From JASHPR01 sp963842355 (lineage in GTDB: Bacteria; Actinomycetota; Actinomycetes; Streptosporangiales; Streptosporangiaceae), in the NCBI GenBank assembly GCA_963842355.1, contig CAWJGC010000002.1, forward strand, positions 44,393 to 108,392: a stretch of 64,000 nucleotides of DNA, read 5' to 3'. The notes under the pieces were generated by a model. It saw only the letters and a program-made list of their open reading frames with translations, had not been told where the DNA came from and did not search any database. Below are positions 25,546 to 34,577 of the stretch, one piece after another. Every line of letters starts with the position of its first letter. Position 1 is the first letter of the stretch. The position numbers were made by a program, and so were the translations under genes.

Positions 25546-27044
25546 ATGGGAAACCTGAATTCCATGTTCGCGCGGGCGACGGCCGATCATGCCGATCGCC
25601 CGGCCGTCCGTATGGACGGCCTCGAACTGAGCTACTCCGAGCTAGGCGACGCCGCGCACCGGGCGACATCCCTGCTGTCCGCCGCGGGCGTCAGGCCCGG
25701 TGACCGGGTGGCCATCATGCTGCCGAACGTGCCCGCGTTCCCGGTCATGTTCTACGGCGCGCTCGGGGCCGGGGCCATCGTCGTGCCGATGAACCCCTTG
25801 CTGAAGAGCCGCGAGATTGCCTACTACCTCAGCGATTCCGGCGCGAAGGTCATCGTGGCCTGGCATACGGCCTCCGGCGAGGCGGCGAGCGGCGCCGCCG
25901 AGGCCGGCGCGGAGGTGATCAAGGTGGACGAGCCCGACGCTGCCGGGCTGCTGGCCGGCCTGCCCCCGGCTCTCACGACGCCGGAGCCGGCGGATGACGA
26001 CGACGCCCTGATCCTCTACACCTCGGGAACGACCGGCCGGCCAAGGGCGCCAGACTCACGCACGAGGGCCTGGCCCGCAACGCCAGGCTGACCGCCAACA
26101 CCCTGATCTACGCCGGCCCTGAAGACGTGATCATGGGGTGCCTGCCGTTGTTCCACGTCTTCGGGCTGACCTGCGCCATGAACGCCGCGATCGTCGCGGG
26201 CAGCGCGCTGACCCTGCTGCCCAGGTTCGACCCGGCCCTGGCGCTGGAGATCGTCGGCCGCGACAAGGTGACGGTCTTCGAGGGCGTGCCGACCATGTAC
26301 GCGGCGATGCTGCATGATCCGTCCAGCGCCCAGGCGGACACCTCGTCGCTGAGGGTATGCGTGTCCGGCGGCTCGGCCATGCCCGTGGAGATCATTCGCG
26401 GGTTCGAGCGTGCGTTCGGCTGCCTGATCCTGGAGGGCTACGGACTGTCGGAGACCTCTCCGGTGGCATCGTTCAATCATCCCGTCCGGCCGTGCAAGCC
26501 CGGGTCGATCGGCACGCCCGTCGAAGGCGTGGAGATGCGGGTCGTCAACAACGACGGCAAGGAAGTGCCCACAGGGGAGATCGGCGAGATCGTCGTCCGC
26601 GGCCACAACGTGATGAAGGGATACTGGGGCAACCCGGACGCCACCGCCGAGACGATCCGGGACGGCTGGCTGAGCACGGGTGACCTGGCCCGGGTCGATG
26701 ACGACGGCTTCTTCTTCATCGTGGACCGGAAGAAGGACCTGATCATCCGGGGCGGGTTCAACGTGTACCCGCGCGAGATCGAGGAGGTCCTCTACGAGCA
26801 GCCGGCGGTGGCCGAGGCCGCGGTGATCGGAATCCCGCACGCCGATCTCGGCGAGGAGATAGGTGCCGCGGTGAAGCTCAAGCCAGGAGCCTCCGCCGCC
26901 CCGGAAGAACTGCGCGCGTTCGTGAAGGACCGGGTGGCTCCGTACAAGTACCCGCGCTACGTCTGGGTCGTTCCCGACCTGCCCAAGGGCCCGACCGGCA
27001 AGATCCTCCGCCGTGAGGTTGAGCCGCCCGAGGGCCTCGGGTGA
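25546..27044 (+). pseudogene. Long-chain fatty-acid-CoA ligase, frameshifted at the P-loop-like motif
   Basis: An AMP-forming acyl-CoA ligase of about 500 residues. The first frame (ATG 25546, with GGGGAGG upstream) runs through MLPNVPAFPVMFYGALGAG to the ATP-binding motif ILYTSGTTGRP. There one C appears to be missing at about 26041-26044. The next frame continues exactly where expected with KGA, then LPLFHVFGLT, EGYGLSETSPVASFN, STGDLARVDDDGFF, the hinge DRKKDLIIRGGFNVYP and the catalytic Lys in PTGKILRREV. All other motifs are intact, so the lesion is very recent or a sequence error. It would activate fatty acids, fitting the PHA depolymerase gene downstream. Confidence 0.85.
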
Positions 27045-27231
27045 CGGCCATCAGGCTCGACGGCCGCCCCGCGCCACCACGACCACTCGGCGACGGTTCG
27101 CAGTCCGAGCACGGCCGGCGTCCGGTACCCTGGCGGCCTGGGACGCGTATACCGCCCGGTAACCTGCCCGGCGGGCTGGCCCGCTTCGCGCTCTGCGCCA
27201 GCGGGCCTATCGCATCCAGATCGGTGGGGCC

Positions 27232-28260
27232 ATGATCCAGTCAGGCGTCCGCAGCCCGGCGTCCGGCGAGGAAATCCGCAGCCCGGCGTCCGGCCAGGAG
27301 ATCCGCAGCCCGGCGTCCGGCCAGGAAATCCGCAGCCCGGCGTTCGGCGAGGAAATAGGCCAGCACATCGATATCGACCGCCAGCGGCTGCGGGTTTCGG
27401 TACGCCACGGGCGACACGACCGGGTTCCGCTGCTGGTGGTGAACGGCATAGGCGCGAGCCTGGAGCTGTTGCAGCCGTTCGTTGACCAGCTCGACCCGTC
27501 GCTGAGCGTCATCCGCTTCGACGCCCCGGGGGTCGGCGGCTCGCCCCTGCCGTCGGGCCCGTACCGGTTCAGCGGGCTGTGCAAGCTGATGGCCCGGATG
27601 CTCTCCCACCTCGGACACGAATCGGTCGACGTGCTCGGCATCTCCTGGGGCGGCGGCGTCGCGCAGCACTTCGCGGCGTTCCACCGGCGGCGGTGCCGTC
27701 GGCTGGTGCTGGTCAGCACGGCCACCGGCGCGGTCATGGTGCTGGCCAAGCCGAATGTCCTGATGCGGATGATCACCCCACGTCGTTACACCGAGCCCGG
27801 TTATGCCGAGCAGCACGCCCCGCGCCTGTACGGCGGCTCCGCGCGCACCGATCCGGGCGGCATCGGGACCCACATGCACGGCCACCACCGCGGCGTCTCG
27901 TCGCAAGGCTACGCCTACCAGCTCACGGCCGGGCTCGGCTGGACCAGCCTGCCGTTCCTGCCGCGGCTCCGGCAGCCCACGCTGATCGTGTCCGGCAACG
28001 ATGACCCGATCATCCCGGTGGCCAACGCGCACCTGATGCACCGCCTCATCCCGCATTCGAGGCTGCACGTCTTCGACGGCGGCCATCTCGGGCTGGTGAC
28101 CGAGGCGGCGCAGCTCGCGCCGGTGGTGGAGCGCTTCCTCACCGCGGCCGACCACGCCGCGGCCCGGCCCGGCCGGTTCGCGCACTGGCCAGCCGACTTA
28201 CGACGTGGTGCGCAGTTAGGGTCGGGGCGTCCTTGCTTGGGGTGGCTGTGTGATCGGTGA
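27232..28260 (+). CDS. phaZ: Intracellular medium-chain-length PHA depolymerase (PhaZ-like alpha/beta hydrolase)
   Basis: A 342-residue alpha/beta hydrolase resembling pseudomonad mcl-PHA depolymerases. LLVVNGIGASLELLQPF and VIRFDAPGVGGSP form the oxyanion region. The nucleophile elbow is GISWGGG with the Ser. LVLVSTATGAVMV, PRRYTEPGY and AGLGWTSLPFL are family hallmarks; PTLIVSGNDDPIIP and GGHLGLV carry the acid and the His. It would release 3-hydroxyacids from stored polyester, which the adjacent ligase could activate. Two oddities: an N-terminal extension of four 9-residue repeats (RSPASGxEI), and an IS5-family element inserted at 28198-28200, so the last ~20 residues come from the element. 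Confidence 0.82.
   Translation: MIQSGVRSPASGEEIRSPASGQEIRSPASGQEIRSPAFGEEIGQHIDIDRQRLRVSVRHGRHDRVPLLVVNGIGASLELLQPFVDQLDPSLSVIRFDAPGVGGSPLPSGPYRFSGLCKLMARMLSHLGHESVDVLGISWGGGVAQHFAAFHRRRCRRLVLVSTATGAVMVLAKPNVLMRMITPRRYTEPGYAEQHAPRLYGGSARTDPGGIGTHMHGHHRGVSSQGYAYQLTAGLGWTSLPFLPRLRQPTLIVSGNDDPIIPVANAHLMHRLIPHSRLHVFDGGHLGLVTEAAQLAPVVERFLTAADHAAARPGRFAHWPADLRRGAQLGSGRPCLGWLCDR
27250..27357 (+). repeat. Four 27-bp in-frame tandem repeats at the start of the PHA depolymerase gene
   Basis: Four adjacent copies of a 27-bp unit starting CGCAGCCCGGCGTCCGGC, differing at a few positions, each encoding RSPASG(E/Q)EI or a close variant. They lie before the first conserved strand of the hydrolase and are probably a flexible leader. 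Confidence 0.92.
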
Positions 28261-29287
28261 GTAGCGGCGGGTTACCGGGCGGCGGCGCGGTCGGATATTA
28301 GTGAGCCGATGGCCTGGATGGTCTCTGGCAGGTCGTCGCGCCTGCCGGTCCAGCGTTGCAGGGGCCGCCAGTTCTTGCTGTCGGCGATGGCGTGCTCCAC
28401 GCAGATCCGTGTCGAGGACTGGCGGTGGCGGGCCTGCTCCCAGGCTTGGATTACCTCGGGGGCCGCGTCTTTGGCTGGTTTCTTCGGCGGGACGCTGACC
28501 TGGCCGGGGTGGTCGCGGTGCATACCGCGGTAGCCGGCGTCCATCTCGGCGTGCACGTCGGGGAACTGTTCGAGCAGGTCGTCGATGCCGTCGGTGCGCA
28601 GGGCGGTCTGGTCGTGCTGGCGGCCGGGCCGGAACGCGGCGTCCAGCAGGGTCCGGCCGCGGTGGTCGCAGATCTTGGTGAACTTGATGGTGTTCATCTT
28701 CTTCTTGCCGGACACGAACGCCCGCCGGCCGGGCCGGTGCGCCGGGGGGCGGCGAACCTGGATCTCGGTGCCGTCGACCCGCAGCGTGATCCCGCTGGCG
28801 GCGGCGTAGGCGAACACGTCAGCGAGCGTGGAAAGCCGCCGGCCCTGCGCGGTGGCATAGCCCCGCCCGGCCAGCAGCGGCCGGACCTCCCGCACCGCCC
28901 GGGTCACCGTGGAGCGGTGCACGTCATACATGTGCGCCAGCGCGGCGTGCGGGATCTGCAGCCGCAACACCGCGAGGGTGACCAGCACCCGGTCGGTGAA
29001 CACCAGCTCATGGCGGCGCCCGGCGCCCTCCGCGCGGCGGCGCTCCTGGCCGCGGCGGCGGCGCAGCTCAGACTCCCGCCGTGCCTGCCACGGGCCGGCC
29101 AGTTCGGCCACCACCTGGCCCAGGTGATGACGGGAGATCCCGATGAAGGCAGAATGGCTCAAGGCCGCACGAGCCCATGATCGCTTAGACACCGACTCAT
29201 GATCTTGTGCGGCCGTTCGCTATCCAACGACCGACACGCCGCGATCATCATGCCTCGTCCATGATCACCCAATTACGCACCACGTCG
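28201..29287. mobile_element. IS5-family insertion sequence with TTA target duplication
   Basis: A 1.09-kb element with imperfect terminal inverted repeats: CGACGTGGTGCG is shared perfectly at both ends (28201-28212 and, inverted, 29276-29287) and followed by partial matches. TTA flanks both sides (28198-28200 and 29288-29290), a TNA-type duplication typical of IS5 subgroups. It landed in the 3' end of the PHA depolymerase frame. It holds one intact transposase gene. Confidence 0.85.
28272..29192 (-). CDS. IS5-family DDE transposase
   Basis: A 306-residue transposase with an N-terminal helix-turn-helix (LQIPHAALAHMYDVHRSTV) and a DDE_4-type catalytic domain. The first Asp is in ITLRVDGTEIQVRRP, the second in MDAGYRGMHRDHPG and the Glu in RICVEHAIADSKNWRPL. 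These spacings are typical of the single-frame members of the IS5 family. The gene is full length and undisrupted, and it nearly fills the element. The codon composition matches the host, so transfer between high-GC relatives is more likely than a distant source. Confidence 0.92.
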   Translation of the reverse strand: MSKRSWARAALSHSAFIGISRHHLGQVVAELAGPWQARRESELRRRRGQERRRAEGAGRRHELVFTDRVLVTLAVLRLQIPHAALAHMYDVHRSTVTRAVREVRPLLAGRGYATAQGRRLSTLADVFAYAAASGITLRVDGTEIQVRRPPAHRPGRRAFVSGKKKMNTIKFTKICDHRGRTLLDAAFRPGRQHDQTALRTDGIDDLLEQFPDVHAEMDAGYRGMHRDHPGQVSVPPKKPAKDAAPEVIQAWEQARHRQSSTRICVEHAIADSKNWRPLQRWTGRRDDLPETIQAIGSLISDRAAAR

Positions 29288-29351
29288 TTAGCTCAGCTGG
29301 GCGGAGCTGGCGACGGAGGAATGTTATGGCGGCGCCCGGTAGGATTTGACC

Positions 29352-29996
29352 ATGGTCGAGCACCGGCAGGAATTTCAGCGTGAGCTGGAGACCATCGAAG
29401 CCAAGGTCATCGAGCTGTTCGCGATGGTGGCCGAGGATCTGCCGGGGGCGACCCAGGCCCTCCTGAGCGGCAACAACGACGTGCTCGAGGCGCTGACCGA
29501 GCGCGAGCAGGCCATCGACGCCCTCTACCTGGAGATCGAGGGCCTGGTCAACCGGGAGATCGTGCTGCAGGCCCCCGTCGCCTCGGACCTGCGCTTCTTG
29601 CTGTCCGTGCTGCGCATCGTGCCCGAGCTCGAACGCTCCCACGATCTCGTCATGCAGATCGCGTCGCGGGCCAACCACATCCTCAGCGATGACCTCACGC
29701 CGCGCAGCCGGGGAATCGTCGAGCGGATGGGGAACCTGGTATCGGACATGTGGCGCCAGGCCGCGGACTCCTGGTACCAGCGGGACCGTTCCGCCGCGGC
29801 CGCGCTGGAGGAACGTGACGACGAGATGGACGAGCTGCACACCGGCTTGGTCGCCGAGCTTGCCTCAGGACAGATGGCGCTCCCGGTGACGATGGAGATG
29901 AGGCTGGTGGCGCACTTCTACGAGCGTCTCGGCGCCCATGCCGTCAACATCGCCCGCCGGGTGGTCTACCTCGCGGGGTCGCACGACTTGTCATGA
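29352..29996 (+). CDS. phoU: Phosphate signalling/transport regulator PhoU
   Basis: A 214-residue PhoU with two three-helix repeats. The first repeat contains ALLSGNNDVLEALTEREQAID and the second LEERDDEMDELHTGL. The family motifs SDLRFLLSVLRIVPELER, near residues 75-92, and FYERLGAHAVNIARRV near the C terminus are metal-binding regions. ATG 29352 gives the usual length; an in-frame TTG lies six bases upstream. PhoU links the PstSCAB transporter to the PhoR/PhoP two-component system and restrains phosphate uptake. It is transcribed toward the stress-protein and pstB genes rather than as part of the pst operon. The IS5-family element ends about 60 bp upstream and may have displaced its native promoter. 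Confidence 0.93.
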   Translation: MVEHRQEFQRELETIEAKVIELFAMVAEDLPGATQALLSGNNDVLEALTEREQAIDALYLEIEGLVNREIVLQAPVASDLRFLLSVLRIVPELERSHDLVMQIASRANHILSDDLTPRSRGIVERMGNLVSDMWRQAADSWYQRDRSAAAALEERDDEMDELHTGLVAELASGQMALPVTMEMRLVAHFYERLGAHAVNIARRVVYLAGSHDLS

Positions 29997-30023
29997 AGCT
30001 GGTGACGCGACTGGCCGCGGCGG

Positions 30024-30473
30024 TCAGTGCGCGCGATGCCCGGGGATGATCACGACGGGGCACACCGCGTGGTGCACGACCTGGGTGCTTACCGAACCCA
30101 TCCTGAGCCTGCCGAATCCGCCGCCGCCACGGGATCCCACGACGAGCATGTAGGCGTCGCGCGAGGCATTGACGAGTTCTTCCGCCGGATTCCCCGTGGC
30201 CACGCTCACCATAGCCTCGGGCGGTGCCCCGCCGATCTCGCCCGCGACCTTGTCCACGACTTTCTGGACCGCCGTCCGCACGAGGTCTTCGTCATGGCCG
30301 TCGTCGGAGTAGGTGTGCAAGCCCCAGAAGACCATCGTGGCCGGCCGAGATGGGCCTGGACGGACGGTCAGGACGGTCAGCGGAAGCTGGTGCGCCACGG
30401 CCTCCTGCATCGCCCAGCGCAGGGCATGGCGCGAACCCTCCGAGTCGTCCACGCCGACGATGATCCCGGGCAT
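30024..30473 (-). CDS. Universal stress protein (UspA family, ATP-binding type)
   Basis: A 149-residue single-domain Usp. The N terminus IIVGVDDSEGSRHALRWAM is the classic start. The C-terminal GSRGGGGFGRLRMGSVS matches the G-2X-G-9X-G-S/T ATP-binding signature, followed by QVVHHAVCPVVIIP. Cytoplasmic, with a stress or dormancy role that cannot be specified. It lies 29 bp downstream of pstB on the same strand, so it may be transcribed by readthrough from the phosphate-starvation promoter and thus be PhoP-controlled. Confidence 0.9.
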   Translation of the reverse strand: MPGIIVGVDDSEGSRHALRWAMQEAVAHQLPLTVLTVRPGPSRPATMVFWGLHTYSDDGHDEDLVRTAVQKVVDKVAGEIGGAPPEAMVSVATGNPAEELVNASRDAYMLVVGSRGGGGFGRLRMGSVSTQVVHHAVCPVVIIPGHRAH

Positions 30474-30502
30474 CGATGCTCCTCAAATCCTCGCGGCGCG
30501 GC

Positions 30503-31420
30503 TCAGCCCGTCCGGCCGGTGACGTAGGCCTGCGTGCGGCTGTCCTGCGGGTCCTGGAAGATCTGCTCGGTCCGGCCGTATTCGACGAGCACGCCCGTGC
30601 GGGTGTCACTCTCGGGATTGACGAGCACGGAGAAGAAGGCGGTGCGGTCGCTGACCCGCGTGGCCTGCTGCATGTTGTGGGTGACGATGACGATGGTGTA
30701 CCGCGACTTGAGTTCCCGCATCAGGTCCTCGATGGCGGTCGTCGCGATCGGGTCGAGCGCCGAGGCGGGCTCGTCCATGAGCACGACATCCGGCTCGACG
30801 GCGATCGTGCGGGCGATGCACAGCCGCTGCGCCTGGCCGCCGGACAGGCTCAGGCCCGACATGTTCAGGCGGTTCTTGACCTCGTCCCACAGCGCGGCCT
30901 GGCGCAGCGAGCGCTCGACGATCTCGTTCAGCTTGTTCTTGTTGCGCTCGCCGTTGATGCGCGGCCCGTAGGCGACGTTGTCGTAAATGGACTTCGGGAA
31001 CGGGTTCGGCTTCTGGAAGACCATGCCGATGCGCCGGCGTACGGCGATCGGAGAGACATCCTTGGCGTACAGCGACGCCCCGCGGTAGTACATGTCACCT
31101 TCGAGGCGGGCACCCGGCACGAGGTCGTTCATCCGGTTGAACGCCCGCAGCATCGTCGTCTTGCCGCTCCCGGACGAGCCGATGAACGCCGTGATCTCGT
31201 GCTCGTATATGGACAGCGAGACGTCCGTGACGGCTTGGAAGGAGCCGTAGAAGATCGCGACGTCCCTCGTATCGAAGATGGTCGTGCCCGGCGTATCGGC
31301 GACGGGCGCATCCGACCGCCGCGTCCGCAGGGCCGCCGGCGTGGGCAGCTCGGTCTGGGCAGCGAAGTCCTGCTCGGGCTGTTCCATGATGTTCCTCGCG
31401 CGGTTGTCGGCTGAATTCAT
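30503..31420 (-). CDS. pstB: Phosphate ABC transporter ATPase PstB
   Basis: A 305-residue ABC ATPase with the PstB signature set: Walker A GSSGSGKTT, Q-loop MVFQKPNPFPKSIYDNVAYG, signature LSGGQAQRLCIARTIA, Walker B VVLMDEPASALDP and the switch region IVIVTHNMQQATRVSD. About 45 extra residues precede the core. The ATG at 31420 lies 7 bp after the pstA stop with AGGA overlapping that stop; a second ATG at 31387 with GAGGA is also possible. It energises uptake through PstC-PstA at the inner face of the membrane. Confidence 0.95.
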   Translation of the reverse strand: MNSADNRARNIMEQPEQDFAAQTELPTPAALRTRRSDAPVADTPGTTIFDTRDVAIFYGSFQAVTDVSLSIYEHEITAFIGSSGSGKTTMLRAFNRMNDLVPGARLEGDMYYRGASLYAKDVSPIAVRRRIGMVFQKPNPFPKSIYDNVAYGPRINGERNKNKLNEIVERSLRQAALWDEVKNRLNMSGLSLSGGQAQRLCIARTIAVEPDVVLMDEPASALDPIATTAIEDLMRELKSRYTIVIVTHNMQQATRVSDRTAFFSVLVNPESDTRTGVLVEYGRTEQIFQDPQDSRTQAYVTGRTG

Positions 31421-31427
31421 GATATTC

Positions 31428-32321
31428 CTAGCGCGAATATCTGGAGAATCGTGCGGTAATGAGGCGGGCGGCGATCATGAGGATGAAGGCCAGGGCGATG
31501 AGCGTGAGCGCCGCGCCCCAGCCGCGGGCCTGGGCGCCGACGTACGGCGATTGCGCGTTCACGAAGATCTGCGAGGGCAGCGAGGTGTTGGCGCCGCTGA
31601 ACACGTTCGCGTTCACCGTGAAGGCGATGAGGATGGTGAACAGCAGCGGCGCCGTCTCACCCGCGGCCCGGGCGACGGCGAGCAGGGCGCCGGAGACGAT
31701 TCCGGGGAGCGCCGCCGGCAGCACCACGGTCATCGTCACACGGGCCTTGGTGGCCCCGAGGGCGTAACTCCCTTCGCGCAGCGCGTCCGGCACCAGCCTC
31801 AGCATCTCGTAGGTGGACCGGATCACGATCGGCAGCATCAGGCAGCCGAGGGCGAGGGCGCCGGCCAGGCCCGAGAAGCCAAAGTGCAGCACCCAGATCG
31901 AGAAGATGAACAGCCCCATCACGATCGACGGCACGCCCGTCATCACGTCGGAAAAGAACCCTATGGCCCGGGCCAGCGGGCGATTGCCGCCGTACTCGTT
32001 GAGGTAGATCGCGCCCAGGATGCCGAGCGGCACAGCCATGACCGTGGCGAGGGCAGTGATCTCGAGAGTGCCGACCACCGCCGGCCCGATGCCGCCCTCG
32101 TTCGCGGGCGCCACCGACGGCGGGATCGAGCCGGTCAGGAAGGACCAGTTGATGTACGAGGCCCCCTTGGCGATCACCGTGTACAGGACGAACCCCAGCG
32201 GGATGATCACGAGCACGAGCGCGAGCACCATCAGCGCGGTCGCGATGCGGTTCTTGGTGCGCCGCCAGGACGGCGGCTCCCGCAGGTCGGTCGTCGGCTG
32301 GTCGCCGGTGACAGCAGCCAT
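31428..32321 (-). CDS. pstA: Phosphate ABC transporter permease PstA
   Basis: A 297-residue permease with about six membrane segments; the first is ALMVLALVLVIIPLGFVLYTV. The PstA-typical ITALATVMAVPLGILGAIYLNEY and MTGVPSIVMGLFIFSIWVLHFG are present. The cytoplasmic loop LREGSYALGATKARVTMTVVL docks to PstB. The ATG at 32321 overlaps the pstC stop by one base. A much longer upstream frame is an artefact of overlapping pstC. It forms the phosphate channel with PstC. Confidence 0.94.
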   Translation of the reverse strand: MAAVTGDQPTTDLREPPSWRRTKNRIATALMVLALVLVIIPLGFVLYTVIAKGASYINWSFLTGSIPPSVAPANEGGIGPAVVGTLEITALATVMAVPLGILGAIYLNEYGGNRPLARAIGFFSDVMTGVPSIVMGLFIFSIWVLHFGFSGLAGALALGCLMLPIVIRSTYEMLRLVPDALREGSYALGATKARVTMTVVLPAALPGIVSGALLAVARAAGETAPLLFTILIAFTVNANVFSGANTSLPSQIFVNAQSPYVGAQARGWGAALTLIALAFILMIAARLITARFSRYSR

Positions 32322-33301
32322 CAGGCACCACGTTTCCGCCGCGCGGAGCGCTCGACGATCCCGCGGGCAATGACGTTGATGATGATCGTAAAGGCGAAGA
32401 GAAGCACGCCCATTCCCATCAGCCCGGCCCGGAACACGCCGGTGGCTTCCCCGAACTGGTTCGCTATGACCGAGGGCATGCTGTAGCCGGGGGCGAACAG
32501 GTGCGACGTGATCTCGGGCGACGAGCCGATGACCAGCGCGGCCGCGATCGTCTCGCCCATCGCCCGGCCCAGCCCGAGCAGCACCGCGCCGACGACTCCG
32601 CCCTGGCTGTGCGGCCAGACGGTGCCGCGGATCATCTCCAGGCGGGTGGCGCCCAGCGCGTACGCGCCCTCCCGGTCGATCGCCGGCACCGTCGCGATGA
32701 CCTCGCGCGACAGCGAGGTCACGATCGGCGTGATCATGAAGGCCAGGATGATGCCGCAGGTGAAGAACGACGGGCCGCCGGTGGGCGGCCCGAACAGGTT
32801 GCCCAGCACCGGGACGCCGTCGACGCCCGAGCCGATCGAGGCGTAGATGTGCTGGATCCAGGGTGCGAACACCAGGATCCCCCACAGGCCCCAGACCACG
32901 GACGGGACCACGGCCAGGAGGTCGATCACGTACACGATCGGCCGCGACCACCGGTACGGCACGACCTCGGTCAGCAGCAGGGCGATGCCCACGCTGACCG
33001 GGACGGCCATCACGAGCGCGATCAGCGCCGTGACGGCCGTGCCGAAAATGAAGGCCAGCGCGCCGAACTGGTTGGCCGCGGGATCCCAGTTGTTCGTGAA
33101 GATCTTCAGGCCCTCGGCGCTGAACCACGACGCGGCCTGCTGGCTGGTCGTGACCGCGATCAGGACGAGGATCACCAGCACCAGCAGGCCGCACGCGAGC
33201 GCGACCACCTGGAAGGTGCGGTCGCCGAGCGGCCGCCGCTCCGACAGGGCGCCGGCGGATCCGGCCGGGACGGCCTGATCCGCCGGCGCTACGGCACTCA
33301 C
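32321..33301 (-). CDS. pstC: Phosphate ABC transporter permease PstC
   Basis: A 326-residue permease with a GTG start. After an Ala/Pro-rich cytoplasmic leader the first membrane segment is VVALACGLLVLVILVLIAVTT. FIFGTAVTALIALVMAVPVSVGIA and LLAVVPSVVWGLWGILVFAPW are typical PstC segments; DREGAYALGATRLEMIRGTVWP is the ATPase-docking loop. The family's large extracytoplasmic loop is present. It is co-transcribed with pstA and pstB and separated from pstS by 87 bp containing a 27-bp direct repeat. Confidence 0.94.
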   Translation of the reverse strand: MSAVAPADQAVPAGSAGALSERRPLGDRTFQVVALACGLLVLVILVLIAVTTSQQAASWFSAEGLKIFTNNWDPAANQFGALAFIFGTAVTALIALVMAVPVSVGIALLLTEVVPYRWSRPIVYVIDLLAVVPSVVWGLWGILVFAPWIQHIYASIGSGVDGVPVLGNLFGPPTGGPSFFTCGIILAFMITPIVTSLSREVIATVPAIDREGAYALGATRLEMIRGTVWPHSQGGVVGAVLLGLGRAMGETIAAALVIGSSPEITSHLFAPGYSMPSVIANQFGEATGVFRAGLMGMGVLLFAFTIIINVIARGIVERSARRKRGA

Positions 33302-33303
33302 GA

Positions 33304-33371
33304 CGACGAGCCGATCTGATCTGCTTGCATGACAGCGCTCAATGCGACGAGCCGATCTGATCTGCCTGCAT
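33304..33371. repeat. 27-bp direct repeat between pstS and pstC
   Basis: Two copies of a 27-bp sequence (starting CGACGAGCCGATCTGATCTG), one mismatch, start at 33304 and 33345, 41 bp apart. They occupy most of the pstS-pstC gap. They might bind a regulator or shape the mRNA to separate the high output of pstS from the rest of the operon. They do not match the 11-bp PHO-box pattern. Confidence 0.85.
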
Positions 33372-33388
33372 TACCCGGGTTCCCCCTA

Positions 33389-34492
33389 CTACGAGGTTAT
33401 CTTGCTGAGCTGCGCCGTGGCCATCTGGTCGATGTTGGCGGGCAGCGGCGCGTAGCCCAGGCCGGGCAGCAGGCTCTGGCCCTTACCGATCAGGTAGCCG
33501 ATGTAGGCCTTGAGCATCGCCGCGTCGTTCGCGTTCGGCTGCTTGGCGTACACCAGAACCCAGGATTGATAGGTGATCGGGTACGCGGTCGGGCTCGACG
33601 ACCAGACCGCGTGGAACGTCAGATCCGGCGCGACGGTGACCCCGGCCCCGGCTGGGGACGCCGACGACGGCGACGGCACGATGTAGCTGCCCGCCTTGTT
33701 CTTGACCGAAGCGAACGTCAGCCCGGAGGCCTTGGCGTCGGCGTAGTCCACGTACCCGATGGCCCCGGGGGTGGACTTGACGATCTGGTCCACCCCGGCG
33801 TTGCCGCTGCCGGCGTGGGCGGTGGCGGGCCAGTTGATGGTCGAGCTGCTGCCAAGCGTCCACACGCTGGGCGCGGCGGTCATGAGGAACAGGGAGAAGT
33901 TCTGCGTGGTGCCCGACGAGTCCGAGCGGACGGCGATGGTTATCGGGGTGCTGGGCAGGTTGACCCCCGGGTTGATCGCCTTGATCGCCGGATCGTTCCA
34001 GGTCTTGATCTTGGCCTCGAAGATGTCCGCGATGACCGTCGGAGTCAGCTTCAGGTTGCTGACGCCCGACAAGTTGTACGACATCGTGATCGGGCCGAGG
34101 AAGACGGGGAAGTAGAGCACCGTCTTGCCCTTGAAGTTCGCCGTCTCCGTGGAGGGGATCGGCGAGTCCGAGCCCGCGAAGTTGACGACCCCCGAGGCCA
34201 GGTCCGTCCGCCCCTTGCCCGACCCGCCAGAACCGTAGTTGACCGTCATGCCGGGCTGGACCGACTTGAAGCTCGAGATGGCCTGCTGCTGGTAGACGGT
34301 CTGGAACGTCGATCCGCTCCCGTTGAGCGTACCCGAGAGGCTGGCGCTGCTGCTCGGCGAGGATGCGCCGCTGCTCGGCGACGATGAGTTCGACGAGGAG
34401 GGCGATGACGAGCATGCGGCCAGGGACAGAGCCATCACAGCGACGGCGGCGACCCCCGTCGCCGTGATCTGCTGTCTGCGTCGAAGGTGCAT
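33389..34492 (-). CDS. pstS: Phosphate-binding lipoprotein PstS
   Basis: A 367-residue phosphate-binding protein. The signal peptide ends in lipobox LAAC, with the acylated Cys near residue 27, followed by a long Ser/Pro/Gly linker built from SSPSS-like repeats. The mature domain has LNGSGSTFQTVYQQQAI, VNYGSGGSGKGRTDLASG and FAGSDSPIP, which bind phosphate, and later AVRSDSSGTTQNFSLFL. It captures phosphate outside the membrane for PstCAB. A PHO-box-like triple repeat lies about 86 bp upstream of the start, so it should be the most strongly induced gene of the operon. Confidence 0.95.
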   Translation of the reverse strand: MHLRRRQQITATGVAAVAVMALSLAACSSSPSSSNSSSPSSGASSPSSSASLSGTLNGSGSTFQTVYQQQAISSFKSVQPGMTVNYGSGGSGKGRTDLASGVVNFAGSDSPIPSTETANFKGKTVLYFPVFLGPITMSYNLSGVSNLKLTPTVIADIFEAKIKTWNDPAIKAINPGVNLPSTPITIAVRSDSSGTTQNFSLFLMTAAPSVWTLGSSSTINWPATAHAGSGNAGVDQIVKSTPGAIGYVDYADAKASGLTFASVKNKAGSYIVPSPSSASPAGAGVTVAPDLTFHAVWSSSPTAYPITYQSWVLVYAKQPNANDAAMLKAYIGYLIGKGQSLLPGLGYAPLPANIDQMATAQLSKITS

Positions 34493-34577
34493 AACGGGTA
34501 CTCCTTATAGGTCTTATATGTCTTCTCAACCGCGATGAGCCCACCCCCGGGGTGTGCGCCAGTACAGTCTGGCCGCG

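Noticed and set aside
24027..25565. A functional RuBisCO-phosphoribulokinase fusion enzyme
   Set aside because: The RuBisCO C-terminal barrel is missing, and the kinase is read in two frames, so neither activity can result.
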